Shown here: positions 23,629 to 29,506 of the stretch, piece by piece | Position numbering within the stretch: position 1 is the first letter of the stretch | Layout of the letters: each line of letters starts with the position of its first letter | NCBI GenBank assembly: GCA_019661865.1 | Contig: JAIFWJ010000005.1 | Location: forward strand, 1-41,285 | Direction: 5' to 3' | Source: Candidatus Parcubacteria bacterium | GTDB lineage: Bacteria; Patescibacteriota; Minisyncoccia; Phycocordibacterales; Zambryskibacteraceae | DNA length: 41,285 nucleotides | Notes under the pieces: model-generated | Told to the model about the DNA's origin: nothing | The model's input: only the letters and a program-made list of their open reading frames with translations | Databases searched by the model: none | Position numbers and translations under genes: made by a program

Positions 23629-24372
23629 ATGAAAACTATTTATATACTTTGGCAAAGGCAGTTAAAGCGTTACCTACGGTCCAAGTCTAGGATCGTGGGT
23701 TCCTTAGGCCAGCCCATACTCTTCCTGCTTGCACTTGGATACGGTTTCGGCCCTGTCTACTCACAAGCCGGTGGCGGTAACTACATACACTTTCTCGCTC
23801 CGGGTATCGTGGCCATGTCCATACTCTTCACCGCTATTTTCTCCGGTATTGAAGTCATTTGGGATAAACAATTCGGATTCCTTAAGGAAACTCTGGTCGC
23901 ACCTGTATCACGTATTAATATAATGATCGGTCGCACACTCGGCGGAGCCACCGTCTCTGTGGTCCAAGGTCTCATTGTGCTCATACTCTCCATGCTCTTC
24001 GGCTTTAGACCGAACTCATGGGGAACATTACTGGCACTGGTTATAATGTTTCTTATCGCACTTCTCTACACCGCACTCGGTACGGCCATAGCTTCTATAC
24101 TTGAAGACATGCAAGGTTTCCAACTGATTATGAACTTCTTGGTCATGCCATCATTCTTTCTCTCTGGAGCACTCTTCCCTCTTAGAGGACTTCCTAAGGC
24201 ACTGACTGTAGTTACTCGTATAAATCCACTCACATATGGAGTTGATGCACTACGCGGATCTCTAACCGGCATTTATCAACTCTCACTCTCGCTCGATCTT
24301 ATAGTTCTTACATCTGTATCAGTGATTGTCCTCGGAGTTGGTTCATACTTGTTTACTAAGATTAAAGCTTAG
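23629..24372 (+). CDS. ABC-2-type exporter permease
   Basis: 247 aa with six predicted transmembrane segments. QPILFLLALGYGFGPV at the first helix, RTLGGATVSVVQGLIVLI and FFLSGALFPLRGLPKAL are features of DrrB-type ABC-2 permeases. It partners the upstream ATPase and probably works as a homodimer. It ends 4 nt before the convergent ftsX stop. Confidence 0.9.
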   Translation: MKTIYILWQRQLKRYLRSKSRIVGSLGQPILFLLALGYGFGPVYSQAGGGNYIHFLAPGIVAMSILFTAIFSGIEVIWDKQFGFLKETLVAPVSRINIMIGRTLGGATVSVVQGLIVLILSMLFGFRPNSWGTLLALVIMFLIALLYTALGTAIASILEDMQGFQLIMNFLVMPSFFLSGALFPLRGLPKALTVVTRINPLTYGVDALRGSLTGIYQLSLSLDLIVLTSVSVIVLGVGSYLFTKIKA

Positions 24373-24376
24373 AATT

Positions 24377-25303
24377 TTAAACCTTTAAGTATTTCCTGAT
24401 CGCTAGAACTGAAGATATTGCACCGATAAATAATCCTCCAAGGATAATAATAAGAAAGATCTGTGGAAGATTGTGCAAGTAGTAGAGGAAAACATTGAAC
24501 CCGATGAAGAAGTTCTCTGTAATGTGTCCGAGCCAGTAAGTTATAGGTGCAAGGATTACAAGTGTTAGTATCCCTGCCATCAGTCCGTATATCATGCCCA
24601 CCACTATAAAAGGTCCCTGGATATATGCTGTAGAGGCACCAACAAGTCGCATTACACCGATCTCATCACGAGAAATGTAGATAGTAAGACGTATAGTGTT
24701 AAAGGCGGTGATGACAGAAAGAATGATGAACGCCAGTGCGAGTACAAGTCCGAGCTTATCTGCAGCGGTAATGATACTGGTAAGCTTGTCTATGGCAGTC
24801 TTGTTCTGATAATAGTTTACCTGGTCAATGATAGTGAGCCCTGTGTTAGGTAAAGCACTCTTACCCTGGAGGAAGTTTGCCACTGACTGATACTGGGAAG
24901 GATCCTTGGCCTTCACATTGAGTGCAGCGCCAAAGGGGTTCTGGTTGAGCTCGTCTAGTGCAGCAAGGATAGCTTGGTCGTCAGCATGGCGCTCCTTAAA
25001 CTGCTCGAGGACAGCTTCCTTAGAGGTGTATTCAACTCTGGCTACCTCAGGCAGAGTCTCTAGGGAATGCTTAATAGATAGTACGTCTTCCTCAGCCGCT
25101 TTCGGGATGAAGGTTATATTTATGTCTACCTTGTTCCTAAGTTCGTCAAGCGAGGTCTTAAGGACAGCAGAGCCCATGATGATAAAACCAATCACCAAGA
25201 GTGTGACTATCATGGTCAGAACTGAGGCCAGGGAGACCGTACCATTCCTCCAGAAGTTAAAGAATCCAGTCCTCACTATGCGCTTAACATTGGTCCAGAA
25301 CAT
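24377..25303 (-). CDS. ftsX: Cell division protein FtsX
   Basis: 308 aa. A cytoplasmic N-terminus and first transmembrane helix (about 25-48) precede an extracellular domain (about 50-170) and three C-terminal helices of the MacB/FtsX type (AFNTIRLTIYISRDEIGVMRL lies between them). With FtsE it relays septation signals to peptidoglycan hydrolases; the M23 protein at 19091 is a possible but unproven partner. It is 14 nt after ftsE, yet TATAAT lies exactly 6 nt before its ATG, so a separate leaderless mRNA is likely. Confidence 0.95.
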   Translation of the reverse strand: MFWTNVKRIVRTGFFNFWRNGTVSLASVLTMIVTLLVIGFIIMGSAVLKTSLDELRNKVDINITFIPKAAEEDVLSIKHSLETLPEVARVEYTSKEAVLEQFKERHADDQAILAALDELNQNPFGAALNVKAKDPSQYQSVANFLQGKSALPNTGLTIIDQVNYYQNKTAIDKLTSIITAADKLGLVLALAFIILSVITAFNTIRLTIYISRDEIGVMRLVGASTAYIQGPFIVVGMIYGLMAGILTLVILAPITYWLGHITENFFIGFNVFLYYLHNLPQIFLIIILGGLFIGAISSVLAIRKYLKV

Positions 25304-25309
25304 TTCTTT

Positions 25310-25315
25310 ATTATA
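25310..25315 (-). promoter_or_regulatory. -10 box for leaderless ftsX
   Basis: TATAAT on the minus strand, exactly 6 nt before the ATG at 25303, within the short ftsE-ftsX gap. Confidence 0.65.
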
Positions 25316-25317
25316 AA

Positions 25318-25998
25318 TTAAATGAAGTATTTACCCTCCTTGTCATCACGGATAATCTTACCCTTCTCCATAGCTATGACACGGTGACCAAGGGAGTCTA
25401 TTATACCTTTATTGTGTGTAGTGAGAATGACAGTAGTGCCTAGATCATTAATCTTCTTGAGTATCTGCACTACGTCATATGTATTCACCGGATCGAGATT
25501 ACCTGTGGGCTCGTCAGCCACAATGATGTCTGGTTGATTCACTAGCGCACGGGCTATAGCCACTCTCTGCTTCTCTCCACCAGAAAGTTCATTAGGGAAA
25601 TTCCAAGCCTTGTCATGGAGATCTACAAGCTCGAGCACATGTGGCACATCTGCGGCTATTTCTTCATCAGGCCTTCCTGAGGCTTCCATGGTGAAGGCAA
25701 TGTTTTCATAAACAGTTTTGTCAGGTAGAAGTCTAAAATCCTGAAAGACCATTCCTATCCTCCTTCTGAAATCATTTATCTCTCTTTTATTAAGTTGGTG
25801 GACGTCGGTAGATTCGTAAAAGACTTGCCCTTCTGTAGGATGCTCCTCTGCAAGAAGCATTTTTAAAATTGTGGTTTTGCCCGCCCCAGACTGTCCCACG
25901 ATAGAGACGAACTCCTTGGGCTCTATGGAGAATGTGACGTTTTGAAGGGCTACAGACGAGTCAGGATAAACCTTCGTCACACGATCGAAAAAAATCAT
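25318..25998 (-). CDS. ftsE: Cell division ATP-binding protein FtsE
   Basis: 226 aa from the ATG at 25998 (a TTG two codons upstream is less likely). Walker A GQSGAGKTT, signature LSGGEKQRVAIARAL, Walker B IIVADEPTGNLD and the switch His TTHNKG are present. The family N-terminus IFFDRVTKVYPD is complete. It pairs with FtsX. AATAGT lies 6 nt upstream, a weak -10 for a leaderless start. The order prfB-ftsE-ftsX is widespread. Confidence 0.96.
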   Translation of the reverse strand: MIFFDRVTKVYPDSSVALQNVTFSIEPKEFVSIVGQSGAGKTTILKMLLAEEHPTEGQVFYESTDVHQLNKREINDFRRRIGMVFQDFRLLPDKTVYENIAFTMEASGRPDEEIAADVPHVLELVDLHDKAWNFPNELSGGEKQRVAIARALVNQPDIIVADEPTGNLDPVNTYDVVQILKKINDLGTTVILTTHNKGIIDSLGHRVIAMEKGKIIRDDKEGKYFI

Positions 25999-26053
25999 TG
26001 CCAAACTATTTTAACATTTATGGTGCTCCTGGCCAAGACAGCCTTAATACAAC

Positions 26054-26932
26054 TTAAAGAAGTTTCTCAGCTTCTATAAATTCATCAAGTTCTCCATTTA
26101 GCACTCCTTCGACGTCAGAGGTTTCTACATCGGTCCTGTGATCCTTCACCATCTTGTATGGATGTAGTACATAAGAGCGGATTTGGTTCCCCCATTCTAT
26201 ACTTGTGGTCTTAGAAATATACATGCCCTTCTCCCTGGCCTTACGCTCATCATCGAGCTTCTTAAAAAGTTTCGCTTCAAGAAGTGCCAGTGCCTTTTCT
26301 TTATTCTGCGCTTGGCTACGTTCTGTTTCTACATGCACTGCAAGGTTCGTAGGTATGTGCACCAGGCGCACTGCAGTCTCGCGCTTGTTCACATTCTGCC
26401 CACCAGGACCAGAAGACTTAGAGTATTCGATTCTTATATCTTCAGGAGGAATTTCTATCTCATGAACACGCTCAAACTTCGGTATGACCTCCACCATGGA
26501 GAAAGAGGTGTGGCGCAGCTTCTTAGAACTAAAAGGTGAGATGCGCACAAGTCTGTGTACTCCGGATTCATTTTTTAAAGTCCCGTATACATTCTTCCCT
26601 TCCACTTCGAGTGTAATGTTTCTATACCCGCCATGATCATTTTCGTTTTTATGTAAAACAGAAATCTTCCACCCCTTCTTCTGAAAATACTTCAGATACA
26701 TATCTAGAAGAATCTTTGAGAAGTCCTCTGCATCATCTCCTCCAGCACCAGAGAAGATAGTTACGACTGCATCACCCTTGTCGTACTTGCCCACTCCTAG
26801 AAGTGCATCCTTAAGTCTCTCTAACTCCTTGATAGTCTCTTGGGCCACATCCTTGTCCGACCAGAAGTCAGAGGACGCCATGCGAGCCTCTATAGCCTCA
26901 ATATGTTTTTGTATTTCTTCCTTATTTGCCAC
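26054..26932 (-). CDS. prfB: Peptide chain release factor 2, short form
   Basis: 292 aa; RF2 is usually about 365. The UGA-recognition tripeptide SPF (132-134) and the catalytic GGQ in SSGPGGQNVNKRET (177-179) are intact, so it should terminate at UAA and UGA. Much of the N-terminal helical domain is missing: only about 60 residues precede SGAGGDDAEDF, against about 130 in E. coli. The start is GTG, supported by an extended -10 exactly 6 nt upstream. No programmed frameshift site is possible with this start. It is followed by ftsE. Confidence 0.93.
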   Translation of the reverse strand: MANKEEIQKHIEAIEARMASSDFWSDKDVAQETIKELERLKDALLGVGKYDKGDAVVTIFSGAGGDDAEDFSKILLDMYLKYFQKKGWKISVLHKNENDHGGYRNITLEVEGKNVYGTLKNESGVHRLVRISPFSSKKLRHTSFSMVEVIPKFERVHEIEIPPEDIRIEYSKSSGPGGQNVNKRETAVRLVHIPTNLAVHVETERSQAQNKEKALALLEAKLFKKLDDERKAREKGMYISKTTSIEWGNQIRSYVLHPYKMVKDHRTDVETSDVEGVLNGELDEFIEAEKLL

Positions 26933-26938
26933 TTTGTA

Positions 26939-26947
26939 AGTTTATCA
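26939..26947 (-). promoter_or_regulatory. Extended -10 (TGATAAACT) for leaderless prfB
   Basis: TGA-TAAACT on the minus strand ends exactly 6 nt before the GTG at 26932, defining the short start of RF2. Confidence 0.6.
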
Positions 26948-26953
26948 AATAGT

Positions 26954-26981
26954 AAGGGCGCCGTTGGTGTGCGGCGCCCTT
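26954..26981. repeat. Perfect 10-bp inverted repeat (strong hairpin) upstream of prfB
   Basis: AAGGGCGCCG/CGGCGCCCTT around an 8-nt loop. On neither strand is a T run present, only ACTATTT on the minus side. It could be a weak terminator for a minus-strand unit at 26985-27150 or a barrier upstream of prfB. Confidence 0.7.
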
Positions 26982-27283
26982 CTGTCAGTAGCAGTGATGA
27001 GTTATCACAGGCTATAACTAGAGCCGAACTCTGCAAGCCAGACTGCTATGCGCAGAATACTTGCTTTACCACTCTGACAGAGCCATATGACCAGAGACAA
27101 ACATGTCTCCTCCTTATACCGGCCAGGTATAGGACCAGTGCACCTTACTCAACTCTCTACCTCTTTACTTGCTTCATTGAGCAAAGCATGACCGGGTGTC
27201 AAGACCGCATGCTGGAACTCTGGGAGAGGGATGCCACCTCTTACCCATCCGCTGCGGTGAAATCATTATGCCTCTATGGATAA
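26969..27283 (+). CDS. Doubtful Cys-rich ORF in the prfB-tRNA-Thr spacer
   Basis: The 365-nt stretch between prfB and the tRNA-Thr promoter has no certain gene. On the plus strand a frame of 104 codons from GTG 26969 to TAA 27283 contains seven Cys (CKPDCYAQNTC and others) and codons resembling the rest of the genome. It has no Shine-Dalgarno site, and its first codons sit in the hairpin. A competing minus-strand signal is described separately. Low confidence. Confidence 0.3.
   Translation: MRRPSVSSSDELSQAITRAELCKPDCYAQNTCFTTLTEPYDQRQTCLLLIPARYRTSAPYSTLYLFTCFIEQSMTGCQDRMLELWERDATSYPSAAVKSLCLYG
27066..27104 (-). CDS. Candidate 12-codon ORF behind a perfect Shine-Dalgarno site
   Basis: AAGGAGG (27109-27115 on the minus strand) precedes an ATG by 4 nt. 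The frame encodes 12 residues ending SEW, then TAA. A TTG 4 nt further on opens a 31-codon hydrophobic frame in another register. TTGAGT and TATACC (15-nt spacing) lie upstream and a hairpin lies downstream at 26954, so the whole could be a small transcription unit. Confidence 0.3.
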   Translation of the reverse strand: MFVSGHMALSEW

Positions 27284-27297
27284 ATAAAACAAGTGCG

Positions 27298-27326
27298 TTG
27301 AAATATGAGTCTTTCTATAATATTAT
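27298..27326 (+). promoter_or_regulatory. Promoter of tRNA-Thr(GGT)
   Basis: TTGAAA (27298-27303), 17-nt spacer, TATTAT (27321-27326); the tRNA starts 12 nt later. Confidence 0.75.
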
Positions 27327-27337
27327 CGTTGTTCAGT

Positions 27338-27413
27338 GCCAAGATAGCTCAGTTGGTAGAGCACATCCATGGTAAGGATGAGGTCCCCGGTTCGATCCCG
27401 GGTCTTGGCTCCA
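27338..27413 (+). tRNA. tRNA-Thr (anticodon GGT), CCA encoded
   Basis: Acceptor GCCAAGA/TCTTGGC, D-stem GCTC/GAGC, anticodon stem CATCC/GGATG with loop ATGGTAA (anticodon GGT), T-arm CCCGG-TTCGATC-CCGGG. Discriminator T followed by an encoded CCA, the only one of seven tRNAs here with CCA. The last 19 nt are repeated 111 nt downstream. Confidence 0.96.
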
Positions 27414-27524
27414 TAATTCTTGGGATCGAACCGAGAGGGGTCGGGAGAACATTTGGTCTCCCGTGGAGGAAGGACTGGGAAAACCGTGGGTTTCCCAGAA
27501 GTGACATCCCGGGTCTTGGCTCCA
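27414..27524 (+). repeat. 111-bp element ending in a duplicate of the tRNA-Thr 3' end
   Basis: It starts just after the tRNA CCA and ends with an exact 19-nt copy (27506-27524) of the tRNA 3' end (27395-27413). Inside are an 11-nt inverted copy of the T-arm (27422-27432 against 27389-27399), a GGGAGA/TCTCCC hairpin and a CTGGGAAA/TTTCCCAG hairpin. Direct repeats at a tRNA 3' end resemble the attL/attR pair of an integrated element, but no integrase gene is present. The downstream gene's -10 begins 1 nt after it. Confidence 0.85.
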
Positions 27525-27525
27525 G

Positions 27526-27534
27526 TGATATAGT
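27526..27534 (+). promoter_or_regulatory. Extended -10 (TGATATAGT) for leaderless 103-aa gene
   Basis: TGA-TATAGT ends exactly 6 nt before the ATG at 27541. Confidence 0.75.
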
Positions 27535-27540
27535 GTATAT

Positions 27541-27852
27541 ATGTCATTTGAGAATCCAGAAACATCAAACCGCGAGATCCTTATAGAAGCATTGAAAACT
27601 AAGGGTCTTGAAGATCCAGAAACTCGAGAGATGCTTATAAAGTGGACTGAGGATAAAGAGAATGAGGTCGAGAGAGAAGGAACCCGGGATGCTCAAATAA
27701 ATTTCGAATTGGAAAGAGCACAACTTTATCTCGATGCAGGTTACACTGATGATGCTATGCAGACACTTAAAGATGCTATGGATATTGCAACTAATGAAAA
27801 TAGAGATGATCTAGTCGAGTTAGTGCAGCAGAAAATAGATTCTTTGCAATAA
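27541..27852 (+). CDS. Small acidic helical protein (TPR-like)
   Basis: 103 aa, acidic and fully helical in appearance. The C-terminal half (AQLYLDAGYTDDAMQTLKDA) has the Leu-Tyr-Ala-Gly-Ala spacing of a TPR helix pair; the first half is Glu/Lys-rich. No enzyme motif. Likely a protein-protein interaction module. It starts from the extended -10 next to the tRNA-Thr repeat element, and the promoter of the second tRNA-Thr overlaps its 3' end. Confidence 0.75.
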   Translation: MSFENPETSNREILIEALKTKGLEDPETREMLIKWTEDKENEVEREGTRDAQINFELERAQLYLDAGYTDDAMQTLKDAMDIATNENRDDLVELVQQKIDSLQ

Positions 27853-27871
27853 CACTCGAAACGCTTAATAT
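27844..27871 (+). promoter_or_regulatory. Promoter of tRNA-Thr(CGT)
   Basis: TTGCAA (27844-27849), 16-nt spacer, TAATAT (27866-27871). It overlaps the stop of the preceding gene, and the tRNA begins 6 nt later. Confidence 0.65.
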
Positions 27872-27877
27872 ATTTAG

Positions 27878-27950
27878 GCCACCCTAGCTCAGTTGGTAGA
27901 GCACCGCTTTCGTAAAGCGGGGGTCCCGAGTTCGATCCTCGGGGGTGGCT
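27878..27950 (+). tRNA. tRNA-Thr (anticodon CGT)
   Basis: Acceptor GCCACCC/GGGTGGC, D-stem GCTC/GAGC, anticodon stem CCGCT/AGCGG with loop TTCGTAA (anticodon CGT), T-arm CCGAG-TTCGATC-CTCGG. No encoded CCA. A terminator follows within 10 nt. Confidence 0.96.
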
Positions 27951-27956
27951 CAGAAC

Positions 27957-27984
27957 AAAAATCTCTCCGTGTGGAGAGATTTTT
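27957..27984. terminator. Bidirectional intrinsic terminator
   Basis: Perfect 12-bp stem AAAAATCTCTCC/GGAGAGATTTTT with loop GTGT. It serves tRNA-Thr(CGT) (+) and the 79-aa gene (-). Confidence 0.92.
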
Positions 27985-27986
27985 GT

Positions 27987-28226
27987 TTAGTAACCACCTC
28001 CAGAAGTACCTCCGCTTGAGCCTCCTGACGTGCCCGGTGCTGCACTAGATCCTCCAGGAGTGTTCACTTGAACATTGGTACTACCGCCTGTGCTTGTAGG
28101 AGCTCGTCTGTTCCAGAAGCCGAAGTAGAATGCCAGGGCGATGATGAGTATGACGAGAATTCCTATAACCACCCCCGTAGCCCCGCTATCTTGGGGAGCA
28201 CTTGTATTGTTTTGGATTTCGACCAT
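27987..28226 (-). CDS. Small single-pass membrane protein with Gly/Ser tail
   Basis: 79 aa. A polar N-terminus is followed by one transmembrane helix (about 18-38, VVIGILVILIIALAFYFGFW) and a low-complexity Gly/Ser/Thr tail ending GGTSGGGY. No domain recognised. It is 31 nt downstream of the 159-aa gene on the same strand and may be cotranscribed. Its stop is next to a strong terminator. Confidence 0.7.
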   Translation of the reverse strand: MVEIQNNTSAPQDSGATGVVIGILVILIIALAFYFGFWNRRAPTSTGGSTNVQVNTPGGSSAAPGTSGGSSGGTSGGGY

Positions 28227-28257
28227 AAGTGTTTGACTATCTAGTAAACCACTTATG

Positions 28258-28737
28258 TTAGGACGCTTGTATGTTGGGTTCGCTTACAGTAAATGTAAAT
28301 GCGTAATCACTAGACTTTATTGTGCTGGCTGAGGTCTTGAGGGGATTGACTATTGTGAGAGTGATATCTTCTGCATCTCGAGTAATAGGCTTACCCAGCT
28401 CCATGGTTAATTGTGTTGTACCTTTACTTGAGGTGACTTGCACTAAGATCTTCACAGTACCTGCTTGGATACAGTACACTCCGGCTGGGCAACGACTATC
28501 CTCGGAGACACTTATAGGTTTAAGAGTTATACCGTTCGCATTACCAGACTCTCCAATACGGAGCTTCAAGACTCCTATAGAACTCCCTGGCACACTCGTA
28601 GAGCCGGTGTTATCTGTTGAAGATGCTATCGGAGTGCTAGTACTATTATCTACTTGAGTATTCTGCCCTCCCCTAAGAAGGAAATACCCACCCACTACCA
28701 CTATTAAAGCAACTATGCCCCAAATATATTTATTCAT
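28258..28737 (-). CDS. Membrane-anchored protein with SRCPxxVxC-type motif
   Basis: 159 aa. An N-terminal transmembrane anchor (about 4-21) and a Ser/Thr linker (30-52) precede a beta-rich domain. It contains EDSRCPAGVYCIQAGTVKI, a two-Cys motif shared by a group of uncharacterised extracytoplasmic proteins, probably a disulfide. Function unknown. It starts from an extended -10 exactly 6 nt before the ATG. Confidence 0.78.
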   Translation of the reverse strand: MNKYIWGIVALIVVVGGYFLLRGGQNTQVDNSTSTPIASSTDNTGSTSVPGSSIGVLKLRIGESGNANGITLKPISVSEDSRCPAGVYCIQAGTVKILVQVTSSKGTTQLTMELGKPITRDAEDITLTIVNPLKTSASTIKSSDYAFTFTVSEPNIQAS

Positions 28738-28743
28738 GTTTGT

Positions 28744-28752
28744 ATTGTATCA
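28744..28752 (-). promoter_or_regulatory. Extended -10 (TGATACAAT) for leaderless 159-aa gene
   Basis: TGA-TACAAT on the minus strand ends exactly 6 nt before the ATG at 28737. Confidence 0.75.
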
Positions 28753-28782
28753 AACGTAATCAGCTAAGAATTATTGCATATG

Positions 28783-28810
28783 TTGACACTTTTAACCCTG
28801 AGCGTAGCAT
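28783..28810 (+). promoter_or_regulatory. Promoter of the 108-aa gene
   Basis: Perfect TTGACA (28783-28788), 16-nt spacer, TAGCAT (28805-28810). Transcription start is near 28817, giving a long leader of about 130 nt before the ATG at 28946. Confidence 0.65.
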
Positions 28811-28831
28811 GGATATAGGCCAGTTCTTCTT

Positions 28832-28864
28832 ATGACCGCGCCTCCGCCCGCAAGTCCACCATAA
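28832..28864 (+). CDS. Candidate Pro-rich leader peptide
   Basis: ATG to TAA, 10 codons: MTAPPPASPP. It lies about 15 nt downstream of the predicted transcription start and in the same frame as the 108-aa gene. No Shine-Dalgarno site. Runs of Pro stall ribosomes, so it could act as a regulatory leader; this is inference. Confidence 0.3.
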   Translation: MTAPPPASPP

Positions 28865-28945
28865 CTCGAGGGTAGACCCACGTCACGAGCAGAGACCGTT
28901 CCAGGCTACAACACCGGCTCACAGTTAGGTGTCCTCCGCAACAGA

Positions 28946-29272
28946 ATGTCGCATGCCGGGGTACTCCACGCCGACGATGTAGAATCACGGGTCGACAATG
29001 TCGAGTTCCGCAACATTCCCGTAGGTTCTAGTGGACAGAACCGGTTGATCGCGTATTTCTGCCAGAGCGTTCCTGAAGTACTCGAGAAGATCGCGTCCGG
29101 CGACGGCCAGGAACTCCCCGAGGGAGAAGTCGAGGTTCTGGGACTCGAGGCCCTGGATGTAGAGCCTGGGTACTACTCCGTCTTCGGACGATTCAGTTCG
29201 AACGGACACAACACCTTCTCGGTGACGAAAGCCGAAAAGACTCGCCTCTCACAGTACGTCCCCGCCTTCTGA
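28946..29272 (+). CDS. Acidic soluble protein of unknown function (G+C-rich cassette)
   Basis: 108 aa from the ATG at 28946. The frame is open back to a TAA at 28862, and the residues before the ATG (ETVPGYNTGSQLG) look protein-like, so the true start may be a non-standard codon further upstream. The core VPEVLEKIASGDGQELPEGE and the end TRLSQYVPAF look globular; no family recognised. Third codon positions are mostly G or C, unlike neighbouring genes. It has its own promoter and a terminator 30 nt after the stop. Confidence 0.65.
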   Translation: MSHAGVLHADDVESRVDNVEFRNIPVGSSGQNRLIAYFCQSVPEVLEKIASGDGQELPEGEVEVLGLEALDVEPGYYSVFGRFSSNGHNTFSVTKAEKTRLSQYVPAF

Positions 29273-29300
29273 CCTACGTCTCCACGATACATGCAATACA

Positions 29301-29327
29301 TGCAGCACCCAGGTGCTGCATTTTATT
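29301..29327 (+). terminator. Intrinsic terminator of the 108-aa gene
   Basis: TGCAGCAC/GTGCTGCA (8-bp stem, loop CCAG) followed by TTTTATT. It overlaps the 3' end of the convergent 49-aa gene by 2 nt. Confidence 0.88.
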
Positions 29328-29475
29328 ATCTGTCTCCTCTTTTCTGCCTGGGCTTCTTCACCATTCTTGTACCTCTATTTTGTGAGACATTGCTCATTCT
29401 ATGTGCTTGCCACCTTTCACTTCCTCTGTAACCACCCTTAGCTCCTCCCTTACCAGGGATAAATGAACTTTTCAT
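29326..29475 (-). CDS. Very small basic protein (49 aa), unknown function
   Basis: 49 aa, rich in Arg, Lys and Gly: it opens MKSSFIPGKGGAKGGYRGSE and ends KKPRQKRGDR. The composition suggests an RNA- or ribosome-binding peptide, but no known family is recognised. Its reality is supported by a perfect extended -10 (TGATATAAT) exactly 6 nt before the ATG. It lies downstream of the ABC exporter gene on the same strand. Confidence 0.7.
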   Translation of the reverse strand: MKSSFIPGKGGAKGGYRGSERWQAHRMSNVSQNRGTRMVKKPRQKRGDR

Positions 29476-29481
29476 AATTTA

Positions 29482-29490
29482 ATTATATCA
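29482..29490 (-). promoter_or_regulatory. Extended -10 (TGATATAAT) for leaderless 49-aa gene
   Basis: Full-consensus extended -10 on the minus strand ending exactly 6 nt before the ATG at 29475. Confidence 0.8.
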
Positions 29491-29506
29491 AAGCTCTGTG
29501 AGTATC

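Noticed and set aside
26840-26968. Plus-strand frame extending into prfB
   Set aside because: This part is the antisense of the prfB coding region; only the portion after 26969 is kept as a doubtful candidate.
26933-27000. Programmed frameshift at the start of prfB
   Set aside because: No upstream coding frame with a CTTTGA-type site is seen, and the extended -10 places transcription start at the GTG.
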